Shown here: piece by piece, positions 46,501 through 56,332 of the stretch
Layout: the number at the start of each line of letters is the position of its first letter
How positions within the stretch are numbered: the stretch's first letter is position 1
Source of the DNA: Monosiga brevicollis MX1
Taxonomy: Eukaryota; Opisthokonta; Choanoflagellata; Craspedida; Salpingoecidae
NCBI RefSeq assembly: GCF_000002865.3
Contig: NW_001865057.1
Span: forward strand, 573,053-637,052
Length of the DNA: 64,000 nucleotides
Direction of reading: 5' to 3'
Made by a program: the position numbers and the translations under genes
Notes under the pieces: generated by a model
What the model was told of the DNA's origin: nothing
Seen by the model: only the letters and a program-made list of their open reading frames with translations
The model's database searches: none

Positions 46501-49500
46501 GCCGCTTAATAGGTCGTGGAGACATTGAAGTGAGAGTTGCTGTTCCCCCGGCCGAAAGTGTGATGATCGACAGTTCGGCCACTGTAATTGCTTCGGGCGA
46601 TGATCCGGCAAGCGTTGCTGGCATTGCTGTGGAGGCTCAGCTTCGCGTTGCTTTGATCTACCCTGGCCAGCGTCAAGTCGACGCCACAAACGACAATCGG
46701 ACGGTGGTAGAGTTGATGGGCGACAATCACTTGGTTTCCCTTTCGCAAGTGGATGGCGGCGCCTTTGTCATTCTGGCTCGTCCAGATGCTGCTGGTCAGA
46801 GCGGCACGGTCATGGTACGCATTGGTTTTGTTCATGAGCCCATCAGCACCACGTTCAATCTAAGTGTCGTCAGTGGATCGGATGTTGAGATGAGCGTGCA
46901 TCCATATCCGAGTTATAGCGGTAGCCGCGACGTGCAAGCCGACACATTGGCCCCCTACAGCGGCAGCCAACCTTTGCAATATCAACAGGCCATTGTCTCG
47001 GCTAACCTGATCTTGTCAAGCGGGGCCAAGTTGGACATTTCAATGGCGGCAAGCAGTGACTTTGTCCTCACCCCAGCAGGCGCTGCAGTCTCCGCAAGCT
47101 TACCTTTGTTAATGCGTAGCTCGGGTCAATATGTTGTTGGAACCAACCTTAGTAGTGCTTTAACAACAGACGCCATGGTCACGCTATTTGCGACCTATGG
47201 CGCCTCTGGTCGTCGCCAGGTCAACTCAAGCGTGGGCATGCCTCTGACTTTTACGTCGGCGCCGGTGTTTGTGTCAAGCTTTTCTGGCTTTCGGCTAGAC
47301 AGCGGCAACACACTGAGAGGTGTGGTGGATGAGGCAAGCAGTCGACTTCGCGCGAGTTGTACTTTGAGTGACGGACGGCAGCTGAGCGACATGTTTCCAG
47401 GAAGCAGTGGTGTTCTCATTCCAGGACTGGTGGAGTTTACTTCAAGCCGCTCCGATGTTCTTGATGTAGATGCAACTACAGGTCGAGTCACATTGCGTGG
47501 CAATGCAGGCAATGAAATTGAATTGCGCATCATTGCCCGAAGCAACAGCAGCGTTTCGGCTAGTGTGAGTGTGGCGGGCAACCTGGACGCCGATGTCGGC
47601 GACGTGGACCTCGGTGCAGATGCGGGTCTTCCCGTGCCTGCCAGTCAGAGCGTCGGCACTAGTTTCACGCTTGGTGTCTACGTCAACACCGGCGGTGCAT
47701 CGGCGGGTGCGTATGCATTTGAGGTACTCTTTGATCCGGAGGCCCTCGCAGCTACCGAGGCGGTGGCTTCGGTGGATGGGATCTTTTCTGCACGCTTTGA
47801 TGAGAATCGCGTGGTGTTTGGCGGCACGGTCACGGCGGGCGCGGTGCAAGGCACGCGTGTGCAAGTGGCAAGCCTTACGTTTGAAGTTGTCGGCAGTGGC
47901 ACAACAACGGTGTCGGGCGTGGTAACAACGCTCAGCCAATCCAGTGTAGATGCTGCGGATATCGGTTTGGAGACACCGCGCAGTTTTGTTGCGGGGCGTA
48001 TCGAGATCCAGCTCGGGTCCGACCGGCGCAGGCGCGCAGGAAATGCCATGCAATCGGCAACATTGGCCACAATGCGTCAACGACGCGCGGGCACAGTGGC
48101 GACAGGCTATGAGCGCGTGGGTGACGTGAATGGTGATGGTATCTTGAGCGTGCGGGACACGCAGTTTCTGTTGCAGTACTACAACAATAGATTCTCCAAC
48201 TTTGTCGGCGCGCAGGGCGCACAGATTCTTGCAGCGTTAAGTGGGAATAACTACAGTCAAGGAGAGCTGGATGCGGATCAGAATGGCGAGATCAACCCAC
48301 GCGATGCCATCTATGTGAACCAGGTTGTATTTGGATTGTGGCGGTTTGTGCGAGGTACGCACGTGGACGAGGTGGCAGCTACGACAGCGTGCGAGCTCGT
48401 CATCAGCCTGCATGTTGTGGGTGCAGGGGGCATGGCGGCGTCATATGATACCACGCGCATCTATGTCGACTTTGAGGGGGGTGAGAGCCTGCGCGGCAAT
48501 GAGACCGTGGGTCGGATGCTGGCGGCAAGTGCTGGTCTGGAGAGCGTTGGGCGTTTTTGGACGGCGAACAAGTCGGCATCAGCAGAGTTGACAGGTGTGG
48601 TGTTTGAGGCGATGCCAGGCAATGCTAGTGGTGAGAGTGGGGGCGATGCCGGGCTGTGGCAAGTGCGAGTGCCGACGAGCTTGGTTGCGACGGGAGTTGG
48701 CTTGAGCATTATCCAGGTCACTCTCGAGACGAGTGAGCCGAGGTTCTTGGTTGGCGCCGAACGTTCGCCCTATGCCAATGGCGCCGAGTTGGTCGTCACG
48801 GTTGATCGTCCATCTCTGCCCACCAGTGCCAACGCGAGGGAGGTGGTATCGAGCGGCGTTGTGGCGGGATACAACCCGCTGCTGCGCTTCAACAATACGA
48901 TGGACACCATCACCTGCAAACTGAGAGCTGGCCTTTGTGCCTCGGCTTCATCTTGTCCTTCTTTCGAATTTCCATCTGGCTCATGCACACTGAGTCAATC
49001 CTCAATTTGTCTTCGTATGTTCATGTCCTAGCTCTGTTGTTTGTTTGTTGATTGCGTCCCATCTTGCTTTTAACACACGTTTGCTTTCCTTTGTATTCAG
49101 GTTGTACCGCTTGCGAGGATGGCACCTATGCGAGCGACTGTGGCTTTGAAAATGGGCCTGGAACTTGTGACAAGGCTCACACCCTGCTGAGCACGTCCAA
49201 TGCTCTATCAGATGCCGTTGTGGGTGGTGTTGTTGGTGGCATCCTTGCCCTATTTTTGCTACTTTTTCTTCTGCTGGCGTTGGTGCGCAGTCGCCGGTCC
49301 AAAATCAGCTCGCTGGTTACCCCTCACGGGCATTACTTCTGGTGGGCCATCGAAGAGAATATCGTACGTTATATTTCGCTTGGCTTGTTTCACGTGCCTG
49401 CTTCGGTTGTGATCCAAATCATGATTGATGAACTTATAACTGATGGGCTGCTTGCGCTGGGATTGAGTGTAGGAGGTGGCACCAAGCACTGCGCTACAGC

Positions 49501-51590
49501 CTCGCCGCAAGATTGCTTTCCCACAAAGCACTGGGCGGGTACGGTACGAATGGGGAACGCGAACGGTTTTACATCCGGCGTTTGCAGACTTTCTGCTTGC
49601 AGAGGAGGCTTTGAAGCGCCCACCAACGGCCATTGTGCCCTCAACGCAGCGCCCGAGCGTTATTGAAGATGACAGTGCTTCTGAAGGATACATGCACGTT
49701 GCTGAAGAAAGTCGGCGCCCAAGCGTGGCAGCTCCCACGGCCACTTTGCTCAGCACGTTTGGCTTTGAAATGACGACCTTCGCCGTGTTGCCTGACGAAT
49801 CCAGCGACGTTGCTGACGCGCACAAATCGGGGGCCAAACGCAAGAGTTCACAGTATTTGGACGTATCTGAGGACCTGTTGCATGGCCTATCGACTCATCC
49901 CGGTGTCGTGCTGCGTGTGTGCTGCCTAAATGACGACGTGGAAGGCATCGAGAAGGTGCTGGAAGATTTTCAAGACGTAGAAAGTCTTGTACATGGCGAG
50001 GACCAAACGCAGGAGCTGACTCCACTTCACGTTGCAGCTCGATCTGGCTCAGTTCAGGCAGCAGCATGCTTACTGCGAAATGGCGCCAGTGTTGATCAAG
50101 CCAGCACCAAGTTTCACAATACAGCGCTGCATTTTGCGGCGTGTGAGGGCCATGAGGCGCTAGTCACATTGTTGCTGCAAGCAGGGGCACGCACGGATGT
50201 GTGTGATGTAGCCGGGTATACACCTCTGCACCTGGCCTGCTTGCAAGGCGAAGCGGACATTGTATCTCTGCTTTTGGCGGCCAGCCAGAGCTGCGCACGC
50301 TGGACCACTGCTGCTGAGCAGTGGACGCCTCTACATTGTGCATGTCGACACGGTCATGTTGACGCAGTACGTCGTTTGTTCCAAAAAAGCTTGCCGGCCA
50401 CAGATGCTTGTGATAGTCAGGGCTGCGTAGCGTTGCATCATGCGGCGCGTGGCGGATTCTTGCCCGTGGTTGTGCTGTTGGTGGAGGCAGCCTGCACCAT
50501 CGACGTAAAGAACAACGAAGAACAAGCCCCGATCGACGCTGCAGAAGAGGGTGGGCACACCGATGTTGTCGACTTTTTGCGCGCCGCGCTCGAAGCACAA
50601 TTGCACCCACCTCCGAGCCCACTACCACCGTACATTGCACCTCCAGTATTTGACTTGGATGACACACACGAAGTCACTGAAGAAGTGCCGGCACTCCATT
50701 TGTCCTATGTATCTCCTCCCGACTTTGCTGCAGACAGCTTAGAAGTTAAAGAAGCCGCCCCCGAGATTGCCGAGTATGAAACAGTGACGGCGCGTGACGA
50801 TGACCTTTATGATCAAGTTCAGACGACCCCACGGTCCTCCCGAGTGTTCTCATCGCCCTTAGGCATGCATACGGTACGCATCCCGCTGGTATGTGTTTGT
50901 TCGTGTTGTTTGCCATGCTTCTGTGCCGAATAATGAGCTTTGCTGGCGTGTTTTGTTTTTTGTTGTTGTTTTATTTAGGACTACGAAAATCCGCAGGATG
51001 CGCTGGCCGGCGAAACTTTGATGGCAGCAGAGAGCGATGATGCGAGCGAGCGTGACGAATCACATTATGTCACCTCTGCCGAAGTTCGAGCTCGCAAGGC
51101 ATCACATGCATCGCAAGTGTCCGCCTTTGAAGTACCGCGAGCCGTCGAAGAGCCCTTGTATGACAACGACGAGCTGGAGGCATACGCAGAGTACGCGGAA
51201 GAGGCTCAGATTGAGTTTATGGATGTTAGTGAGGCCGACGATGAGGGATCCGTGGTTTTGCCAACGGCGATGGAGAATCCCGTTTACGACAATGATGATG
51301 TAAATCCAGCGGCCTTACTGGCCATGCTGGAACAGCACCGCGATGAGTCCGATTTTGGTGAGGACGATGATCTGGAGGTCGCTCGAGCCCTGAATGAGAT
51401 TGCAGACGATGCAGTTGGGATGTTCGAGCATTTGAATGCACTCAGTCGTGAGCAAACAACAAGGCACAATGTGAACGAAGCAGCACGGATTGGACGGCTC
51501 AACATTCCCGAGCTGCGGGAATCGGAGCAGGCGCGACATTTGCGTGACGTCGGCCGTCTGCAAGTCCCATCAGCTTTTGCAAATTTATAA
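34547..51590 (+). CDS. Giant TMEM132-like transmembrane protein with cohesin-like, dockerin-like and ankyrin domains
   Basis: Five exons: 34547-34655 (signal peptide, hydrophobic ALLGALPLAIATIAL), 34754-49014, 49101-49363, 49473-50873 and 50979-51590; about 5,550 residues. The ectodomain has four TMEM132-like modules in two near-identical pairs. Family marks: GTCVVSLEVPAAWYSEP (N-terminal part), LPEETFDVPVFGMWSRSLQAF (cohesin-like strand pair), VWAPELPVEVLVDRAELHPV then QYQTGTVEVRARF, TDLL, VLVSAVFDDGTRMPL and GGLLEAVWLS (Ig/BIG-type end). The long modules add BIG-like segments, a second cohesin-like domain and a dockerin-like pair. Then come a Cys-rich CTACEDGTYASDCG stalk, one TM segment (about 49216-49285, GGVVGGILALFLLLFLLLAL), about five ankyrin repeats (about 50010-50580) and an acidic tail with Tyr motifs. 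TMEM132 proteins are single-pass neural adhesion-type molecules in animals. A one-base difference near 38456 interrupts the frame of exon 2. Confidence 0.82.
34953..37130 (+). repeat. TMEM132-like module A, copy 1
   Basis: About 2.18 kb encoding about 726 residues, from LGLGEMSAVVDASAVPAV to GLVQVAV. It is repeated at 37386-39562 with an offset of 2,433 bp (2,432 bp after position 38456). Apart from that one-base difference and the edges, I saw no differences between the copies when comparing lines, including at synonymous sites. A unique spacer (37131-37385) separates the copies. Confidence 0.93.
37386..39562 (+). repeat. TMEM132-like module A, copy 2
   Basis: Second copy of the 2.18-kb unit. 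It has one G fewer than copy 1 in the sequence after ACGCCAGGTCGGGTT (copy 1 near 36023, copy 2 near 38456). The base loss creates a TGA at once and shifts the downstream frame, so the exon appears as two open frames. Similarity fades at GGCCTTGTACAAGTTGCAG, where the downstream sequence becomes unrelated to copy 1. Confidence 0.93.
39922..44172 (+). repeat. TMEM132-like module B, copy 1 (with cohesin-like and dockerin-like domains)
   Basis: About 4.25 kb (about 1,417 residues), from LKLSDDVDAAVLPRHVNGSC to NNTMDTITCKL. It contains a full TMEM132-like ectodomain, two BIG-like segments (about 41820-42120 and 42540-42830), a cohesin-like domain (about 42865-43250) and a dockerin-like calcium-binding pair (about 43366-43590). 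Its second copy lies 4,749 bp downstream, at 44671-48921. Confidence 0.93.
43366..43590 (+). other. Dockerin-like calcium-binding pair, module B copy 1
   Basis: The encoded stretch holds two dockerin/EF-hand-like loops: GDVNGDGILSVRD followed by the helix TQFLLQYY, and ELDADQNGEINPRD followed by AIYVNQVVFG. Each loop has the D-x-N/D-x-D/N-G-x-I-x3-D spacing of type I dockerin repeats (12-residue calcium loop with a following helix). The linker between the loops is longer than in classical dockerins. It comes directly after a cohesin-like domain in the same chain. The second copy is at about 48115-48340. Confidence 0.75.
44671..48921 (+). repeat. TMEM132-like module B, copy 2
   Basis: Second copy of the 4.25-kb unit, separated from copy 1 by about 500 bp of unique coding sequence. 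Differences I can see are few: CCTTAAAGC versus CCCTAAAGC at the left edge and TACAATCCGC versus TACAACCCGC near the right edge. The conceptual protein appears identical through the module. The copies part at CTGCAAACTG, after which copy 2 continues into the membrane-proximal Cys-rich stalk. Confidence 0.93.
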
Positions 51591-52559
51591 AGCATTTCTG
51601 CTCGACAAATCGTAGGAGAAGCTTCTGTGAAGAGTTCGTCTGTTGTGTATTCTGATTGATGTGTGCCTGTTGTACTCCGACCAACGAATAATTTTTTTTT
51701 GGCGTCGCTTGTGGGCATGTGGTCTAGCCAGTTTTTTATGTCATCAACAGAATTCATCTCAACCGTGTCAGATCTTCAAATTTAACCCAGGACGCCAGGG
51801 GCGCCATCCATTTTGTATAGATGCGGTGCCGATCATGTGAGGACACGTATGGTATTGAACGTTCAAGCCAAATTGCGAGCCCAAATACCCAAATAGCACA
51901 TCAGTGTATGGAAAGAGAGGATGAAACCAGGTTGTCTTCTCATTTCTGATTTACGTAGTGATGGTGTTCTTCCTCCGAAGGTTCTCGGTACTCAATTCAA
52001 GGCAAATGCAAAAACCCCGCCTGCCAAAACGCTCCAGGCCTGTGAGGTTGTCCTCTGGTCCTCTTTGCCTAGCTTGTCTCCTTCCACGGCGAAATCAACA
52101 TGAAAATTATAATAATATTACCCGTAAAAATGAGGTGAAATGTATGAATGAGCGGCCAGCTCGAATGATTGAGACCAAATACCCAACAGGTACGAGCCCC
52201 CCCCATGCTTGCCTTAGCTGGCTCTCAAATGGCTGTAAAATTTGCCACGCAAGAAGAAGAGGCATATGAACATGGCCGAAGAAGAAGCCTTGGCCTTGGA
52301 CCCTGAAAATTGAGCATGGTCTTCTCATCGAGGTGGGTATTCTAAGAATGGCATATGGATGGTTGCTTGTTTCTAAGTTGACTCCTCATGGGCATATTGG
52401 TGCTCCACAAATTTTGCGCGCATAGAGTCGTAGGCGCAAGGGATGGTGAAGAGATTTGACCGCAGCTTATCGGTGAAGATCCAAGAAAAATAAAGCACCA
52501 TTAATTTGCTTCAATTACGGGGATGTATATGTGGCAGCTGCTGCGATGTCACATCATGA
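51591..52559. other. Convergent intergenic region
   Basis: Nearly 1 kb lies between the 3' ends of the TMEM132-like gene (plus) and the NUDT6-like gene (minus). It is more AT-rich than the genes. I found no ORF with family features, no repeat longer than a short poly-T (about 51691) and no RNA gene. Confidence 0.6.
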
Positions 52560-53784
52560 TCAGAACCGCTCAATCTTCTCATGGGGCTGGCCATGCCATG
52601 GGTCATCAACCTGCAAGTGACGCGCAGCTGTGTCGGGTAGGAAAAGGCGATAGGTCAGATCGCGACGCACGACGGAAGGCAGTTCAAACTGAGCAATGTC
52701 GCATGCGCGTGAGATGGGGTTGTGGCCCTCCAGCTCCGCTTGCACAGCACGGGCAATGAGTGCATTCATGTGGGAAGTCTGAAGGCAGTAGTCATCGATG
52801 CTCATCCATTTGGCTTCCGCAATCTCGACTGGGCAATGGGATATCACGGCCTCGGCGGCGGTGCAGCGGCACACAAAATAGAGATCCGAGATGCCGAAGC
52901 GCATGCCGTGTTGCTGTCGAAAAGCAAGGAGGGAGTGGAAGGTGGCTTGAACACCCGTCTCCTCCTGAACCTCCCGCAAAGCTGCGGCGTCAATGTTTTC
53001 ACCAGGGTCGGCAAGTCCACCGGGCAGCTTGTACCCGTTGACTGAGGAGTGACGCTCCTTAATCACGAGCACTTCATTTTTCTCATTGGTGCAGAAGCCC
53101 GCCACACCAACCTAAAGAAGTCGAATAGTTGTTTAAAAGAAGCCATGTCAATCATACACGAAGCGTCATGTGAGGTGTCAGACACGCAGGCGTTTGTCGG
53201 GTACTCCAGTGGCTGTGATGGCACATATAGTGGACAACCGAGTTGTGCGAGGAGACCTGATGTGTTGCAAAGGGCGGGATGAGACATTCGCCGTCGCGTA
53301 GCCACTTGTACAGCATGATGGTGCCATGGTGGGCATGATGTAGCTCGTAACCTAGCTTGCCCGCCGTTTCCACCAGAGCAGCGTGCTGCAGCTTGACGTC
53401 AAGCCAGAGCGCAGACATGTTTTTTTGCCGACAGTGGGCCTCGAGCGCGCTCAGGTCCGCTTGGGCCTGTATGGCATGGTTCACCCAAAAGGTGGGGCAT
53501 TATTGATCAGCGCAAACAGCTCAACCACAGGTGGCAGCGTTGGCACGTGGTTCGTGACTGTCCGTGGGGCGTCTTACCTGCTCGACAGGGGCGTCAGCGA
53601 GGGCGCTGGAGGGTACGACGAACGAGTTGAAAGGGGCATTTTGACCTCGTTGAAGCAACGCCTCAACTGCCGGCGTAACACCACTAGACCTCATCCGCCT
53701 GGACAAGAGTTGAGTCAAGCCAAAAGGCTGCCAAGCTCTCGAGCGCGCCGTCATGGCCGTGAATGCCGCCACACGCCGCAGCAT
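52560..53784 (-). CDS. NUDT6: NUDT6-like Nudix hydrolase, probably mitochondrial
   Basis: Three exons on the minus strand: 53578-53784, 53257-53466 and 52560-53111, giving about 322 residues. The first exon encodes an Arg-rich, acid-poor presequence (MLRRVAAFTAMTARSRAW), which suggests mitochondrial import. The second matches the NUDT6-specific N-terminal domain (ALWLDVKL, GYELHHAHHG, YKWLRDGE, ATHQ). The third starts VGVAGFCTNEKNEVLVI and has a complete Nudix box: GGLADPGENIDAAALREVQEETGV, with the G-x5-E-x7-R-E-x2-E-E-x-G pattern, so metal binding and catalysis should be possible. The AFRQQHGMRFGISDLYFVCR strand also fits NUDT6. Nudix enzymes cleave nucleoside diphosphates linked to another moiety; the substrate here is not predictable. 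A (TC)n tract on the sense strand lies about 50 bp upstream of the ATG. Confidence 0.92.
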
Positions 53785-53835
53785 GCTTCCGGTTCCGTCC
53801 GTCCGTGTTGAATGTCAATAATTATTGCTTTCAAC

Positions 53836-53914
<79 letters not shown>

Positions 53915-54144
53915 AAAAGAAGGAGTGTTTCCTTAAAGGAGAAAACCACAGGATTTGAGAGAGTCTGAAAGAGCGTGAGAGAATTTGAGAATTTGAGAGA
54001 GTTGAGACATCATGACGAAATTATGACGTATCATCAAAAATGGAATGGGATTGGCAGGAATGAACGAAGACACTATGGTTCTGGCAGCACGGGCTTGACG
54101 AGGGCTTTGGTGCGATAATGGGGTAAAAATCAAGTGAAAGGAGC
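53785..54144. other. Intergenic region with GA tract
   Basis: This 360-bp spacer lies between two minus-strand genes (sideroflexin upstream in transcription, NUDT6-like downstream). It contains a (GA)n microsatellite at 53836-53908 followed by an A-rich stretch. No other feature is seen. Confidence 0.65.
53836..53908. repeat. (GA)n microsatellite, about 36 units
   Basis: A nearly perfect GA tract, (TC)n on the NUDT6 sense strand, begins about 52 bp upstream of the NUDT6-like start codon. Confidence 0.95.
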
Positions 54145-55979
54145 TTATAGGCCCTTGTTGAAGAAGACACGATCGACACCGGGCAATTTCTGAAATTCAG
54201 GCTCCACTTTGTCCACTGGTAGAGAGTCGCGTTGAGGGAATACAGCCAGGGCAGGCGGCACAAATACCAACGTCTAGCAAGAGACAGCAGAAGAAACCAG
54301 GGTCAGAAGGCATGCGGGGGAAGCGGGGGCGGTCGAAGCGTGCTCCCTTGAGGTGAACGTACCATGAGGCCCAGGATACCGAGCTCAGTCACCGTTTGCA
54401 GACGAGGTGAGCCACGCAGGCCAGAGAGCTGCGAAGCCACAGGCAATGCAAGGTGAGGTGCGGTGTGGACTTGTCAGAGGGCCATGAGTATTGACTGCAC
54501 GCACCTGGCTCAGCTTGGCCATGATCAGGGGTGGCATGACGAGGGGAATGGTCCATCTTCGAATGGAGCCGGGTTGAAGCAGGGATACCAAAAGCGTGAG
54601 AGGCGAGTTTGTCTGATACGGATCTGATACTTCACGAGCGTGGGTAGGTGGGTTGCAAGGGGCTTTTGGGACGTACAAAGCACGAGCAATACTGCATTTG
54701 AAGATTGCATCCTCGCCAGCCTTGACCGACTTGCCGAGCTCGCGGCCCTCACTGGTATGGTGCAAGTCGATTGTGAGTTGGGGGGGGGGGGGGGGGGGAC
54801 ACGCAAGGTCAAACGTGTTTGCACGGCGCGAGTACCGACCCATCAAAGACAGTGACGCCCTCGAACAGCTCCTTTTGGCGAATGCAGACGAGGTTGACGA
54901 TACCAGCACCTGCTCATCAAATTGGGTAGTGAAATGAGTTGAGCAAAATATCTCAAAGCAGGAGTGGGCGTAGACCAGGGACGCACCGACAACGGCAATG
55001 TAGGGAACAAGGGAGCGAGTAATGGCTTGAGTTGCGCCAGTCATGGGCTTGCCCGCGAAAATACGGCGCGTCACGGCCTGCGTGCCCAAGGCCAGAGCGC
55101 ACGAGCTGGCCACGGCTGCCGAGTAAGCTAGAAGTCAGTCGCCAGGCGTTCCCGTGAGTCAGGCGGCGAGAGGCGACGTGCTGAGGCGACGTGCTTTAGG
55201 TTGCCCAGGACACGGCAAAGGCACAGCCTTGAAGGATGGAGGACATGGGAATCGCTCATCTCCTCATGCGTAGTGCACTTACCGCCTGCAAGCGTGGTCA
55301 TGGACATTTCGCTCGAGGCGTTGCGATTGGCATAGTTGATTGCAACGTTGTAGGTCTGCGTCCAACCAACCGCCCCCATTCATGTGAGTTGCACGAGTGT
55401 AAGGTGCAATGAAACCCAAGGTGATCGCACAATGCATCCCCTCAAAAATAGGAATGGACGGGGCTGCGGTCAAAGCACAACTGCACGAGTCCCGCTGACC
55501 TGATTGACCCACTGGGCACCCATGATGAAGAGGGGGTTGGTGGTCGGGTAGAGCAGCAGTGCGCAGATGGGCAAGTTGGCCACGGCAAAGGCGGAGAAGC
55601 GGAAAAGGGGGAAGACCTTTTCACCCGTGTCGGGATGCACGGTGGCTTCGACAAGCTGGCGGGCTCGCCAGAGCTGACCATCTGATACGCCGGCTGGTCG
55701 GTCGCCCGCACGAAAGCGATCCATCCATGACTTGGCTTGCTCAAACTGCGGGCGTGGCATGTCAGCAACAATACAGGCGGTGAGCAGGTTCGAGACATTC
55801 CAGGTGCAGGTCAATCGTTTGTGGCGGCGGGGCGGGCATGGCCGCACCTCGGTGTCCGTGGCCAGAAGGGTCCGAGGGTCCGTCAAGCGATAAAACTGCT
55901 TGACTCGTCCCAGGTAGGTGCTGAGATCATACTGCGAGGGGCGCGTCAGCGAGAACGGCGGTGTGGCAGCGTCGGCCAT
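54145..55979 (-). CDS. SFXN: Sideroflexin, mitochondrial inner-membrane amino-acid carrier
   Basis: The gene runs from ATG 55979 to TAA 54145 on the minus strand, in about nine exons (55848-55979, 55500-55745, 55283-55355, 54987-55127, about 54840-54910, about 54665-54757, about 54510-54560, about 54365-54430, 54145-54270). Sideroflexin signatures occur in order: YLGRVKQFYRLTDPRTLL, FRFSAFAVANLPICALLL, QWVNQTYNVAINYANRNA, AYSAAVASSCALALG, KPMTGATQAITRSLVPYIAV, GAGIVNLVCIRQKEL, GKSVKAGEDAI, PLVMPPLIM and the diagnostic C-terminus VFFNKGL. Animal SFXN1/3 import serine into mitochondria for one-carbon metabolism. An intron near 54780-54798 contains a run of about 19 G. Borders of the middle exons are approximate. 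Confidence 0.93.
54780..54798. repeat. Poly-G run of about 19 G in a sideroflexin intron
   Basis: An uninterrupted G homopolymer (C on the transcribed sense strand) in an intron, acting as a C-rich tract upstream of the acceptor of the next exon. The length is likely variable or error-prone. Confidence 0.85.
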
Positions 55980-56235
55980 GGTGTTGGGTATCAGCACCTG
56001 TTCCAATCAAGTAGAGCGCGCCTTGATAATTGAGCAAACCGGCTCGATGCCCTTGCGGGGGCGGGGCAAGTGTGTGCTGTGGCCGGATCTTCGTCCGCAC
56101 AGCGAGTCAGTGGAGCCCTTACCGTAAAGTGCGCAGAGTCGTGTAGAGGTCAGAGATGTGTTGAAGCTCGTGTTTGACAGGAAAGTTAATTTGAAGCCAC
56201 ATGCAGAGATGCTATGAGCAGCGAGGTGGTTTTAA

Positions 56236-56266
<31 letters not shown>

Positions 56267-56332
56267 GAGGCGAGGAAGAGCAGAAAAAGAAAACAGTGAC
56301 CATAACCATATTGTCAGACATTTATAGTCAGG
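55980..56332. other. Divergent promoter between two probable mitochondrial genes
   Basis: A 353-bp region separates the start codons of sideroflexin (minus) and the aminotransferase (plus). A short GA/GAGC tract lies at 56236-56268. The size and orientation suggest a shared bidirectional promoter. Confidence 0.6.

Noticed and set aside
42865-48340. Bacterial cellulosome contamination or lateral transfer
   Set aside because: The cohesin-like and dockerin-like parts lie inside one exon of a gene with eukaryotic introns, a signal peptide, TM and ankyrin tail, and the cohesin-like fold is also part of TMEM132 proteins. Contamination is not supported.
34899-48988. Many 60-210-residue minus-strand ORFs repeated at constant offsets
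   Set aside because: They are antisense shadows of the duplicated TMEM132-like modules, have no start context or homology, and recur only because the modules are duplicated.
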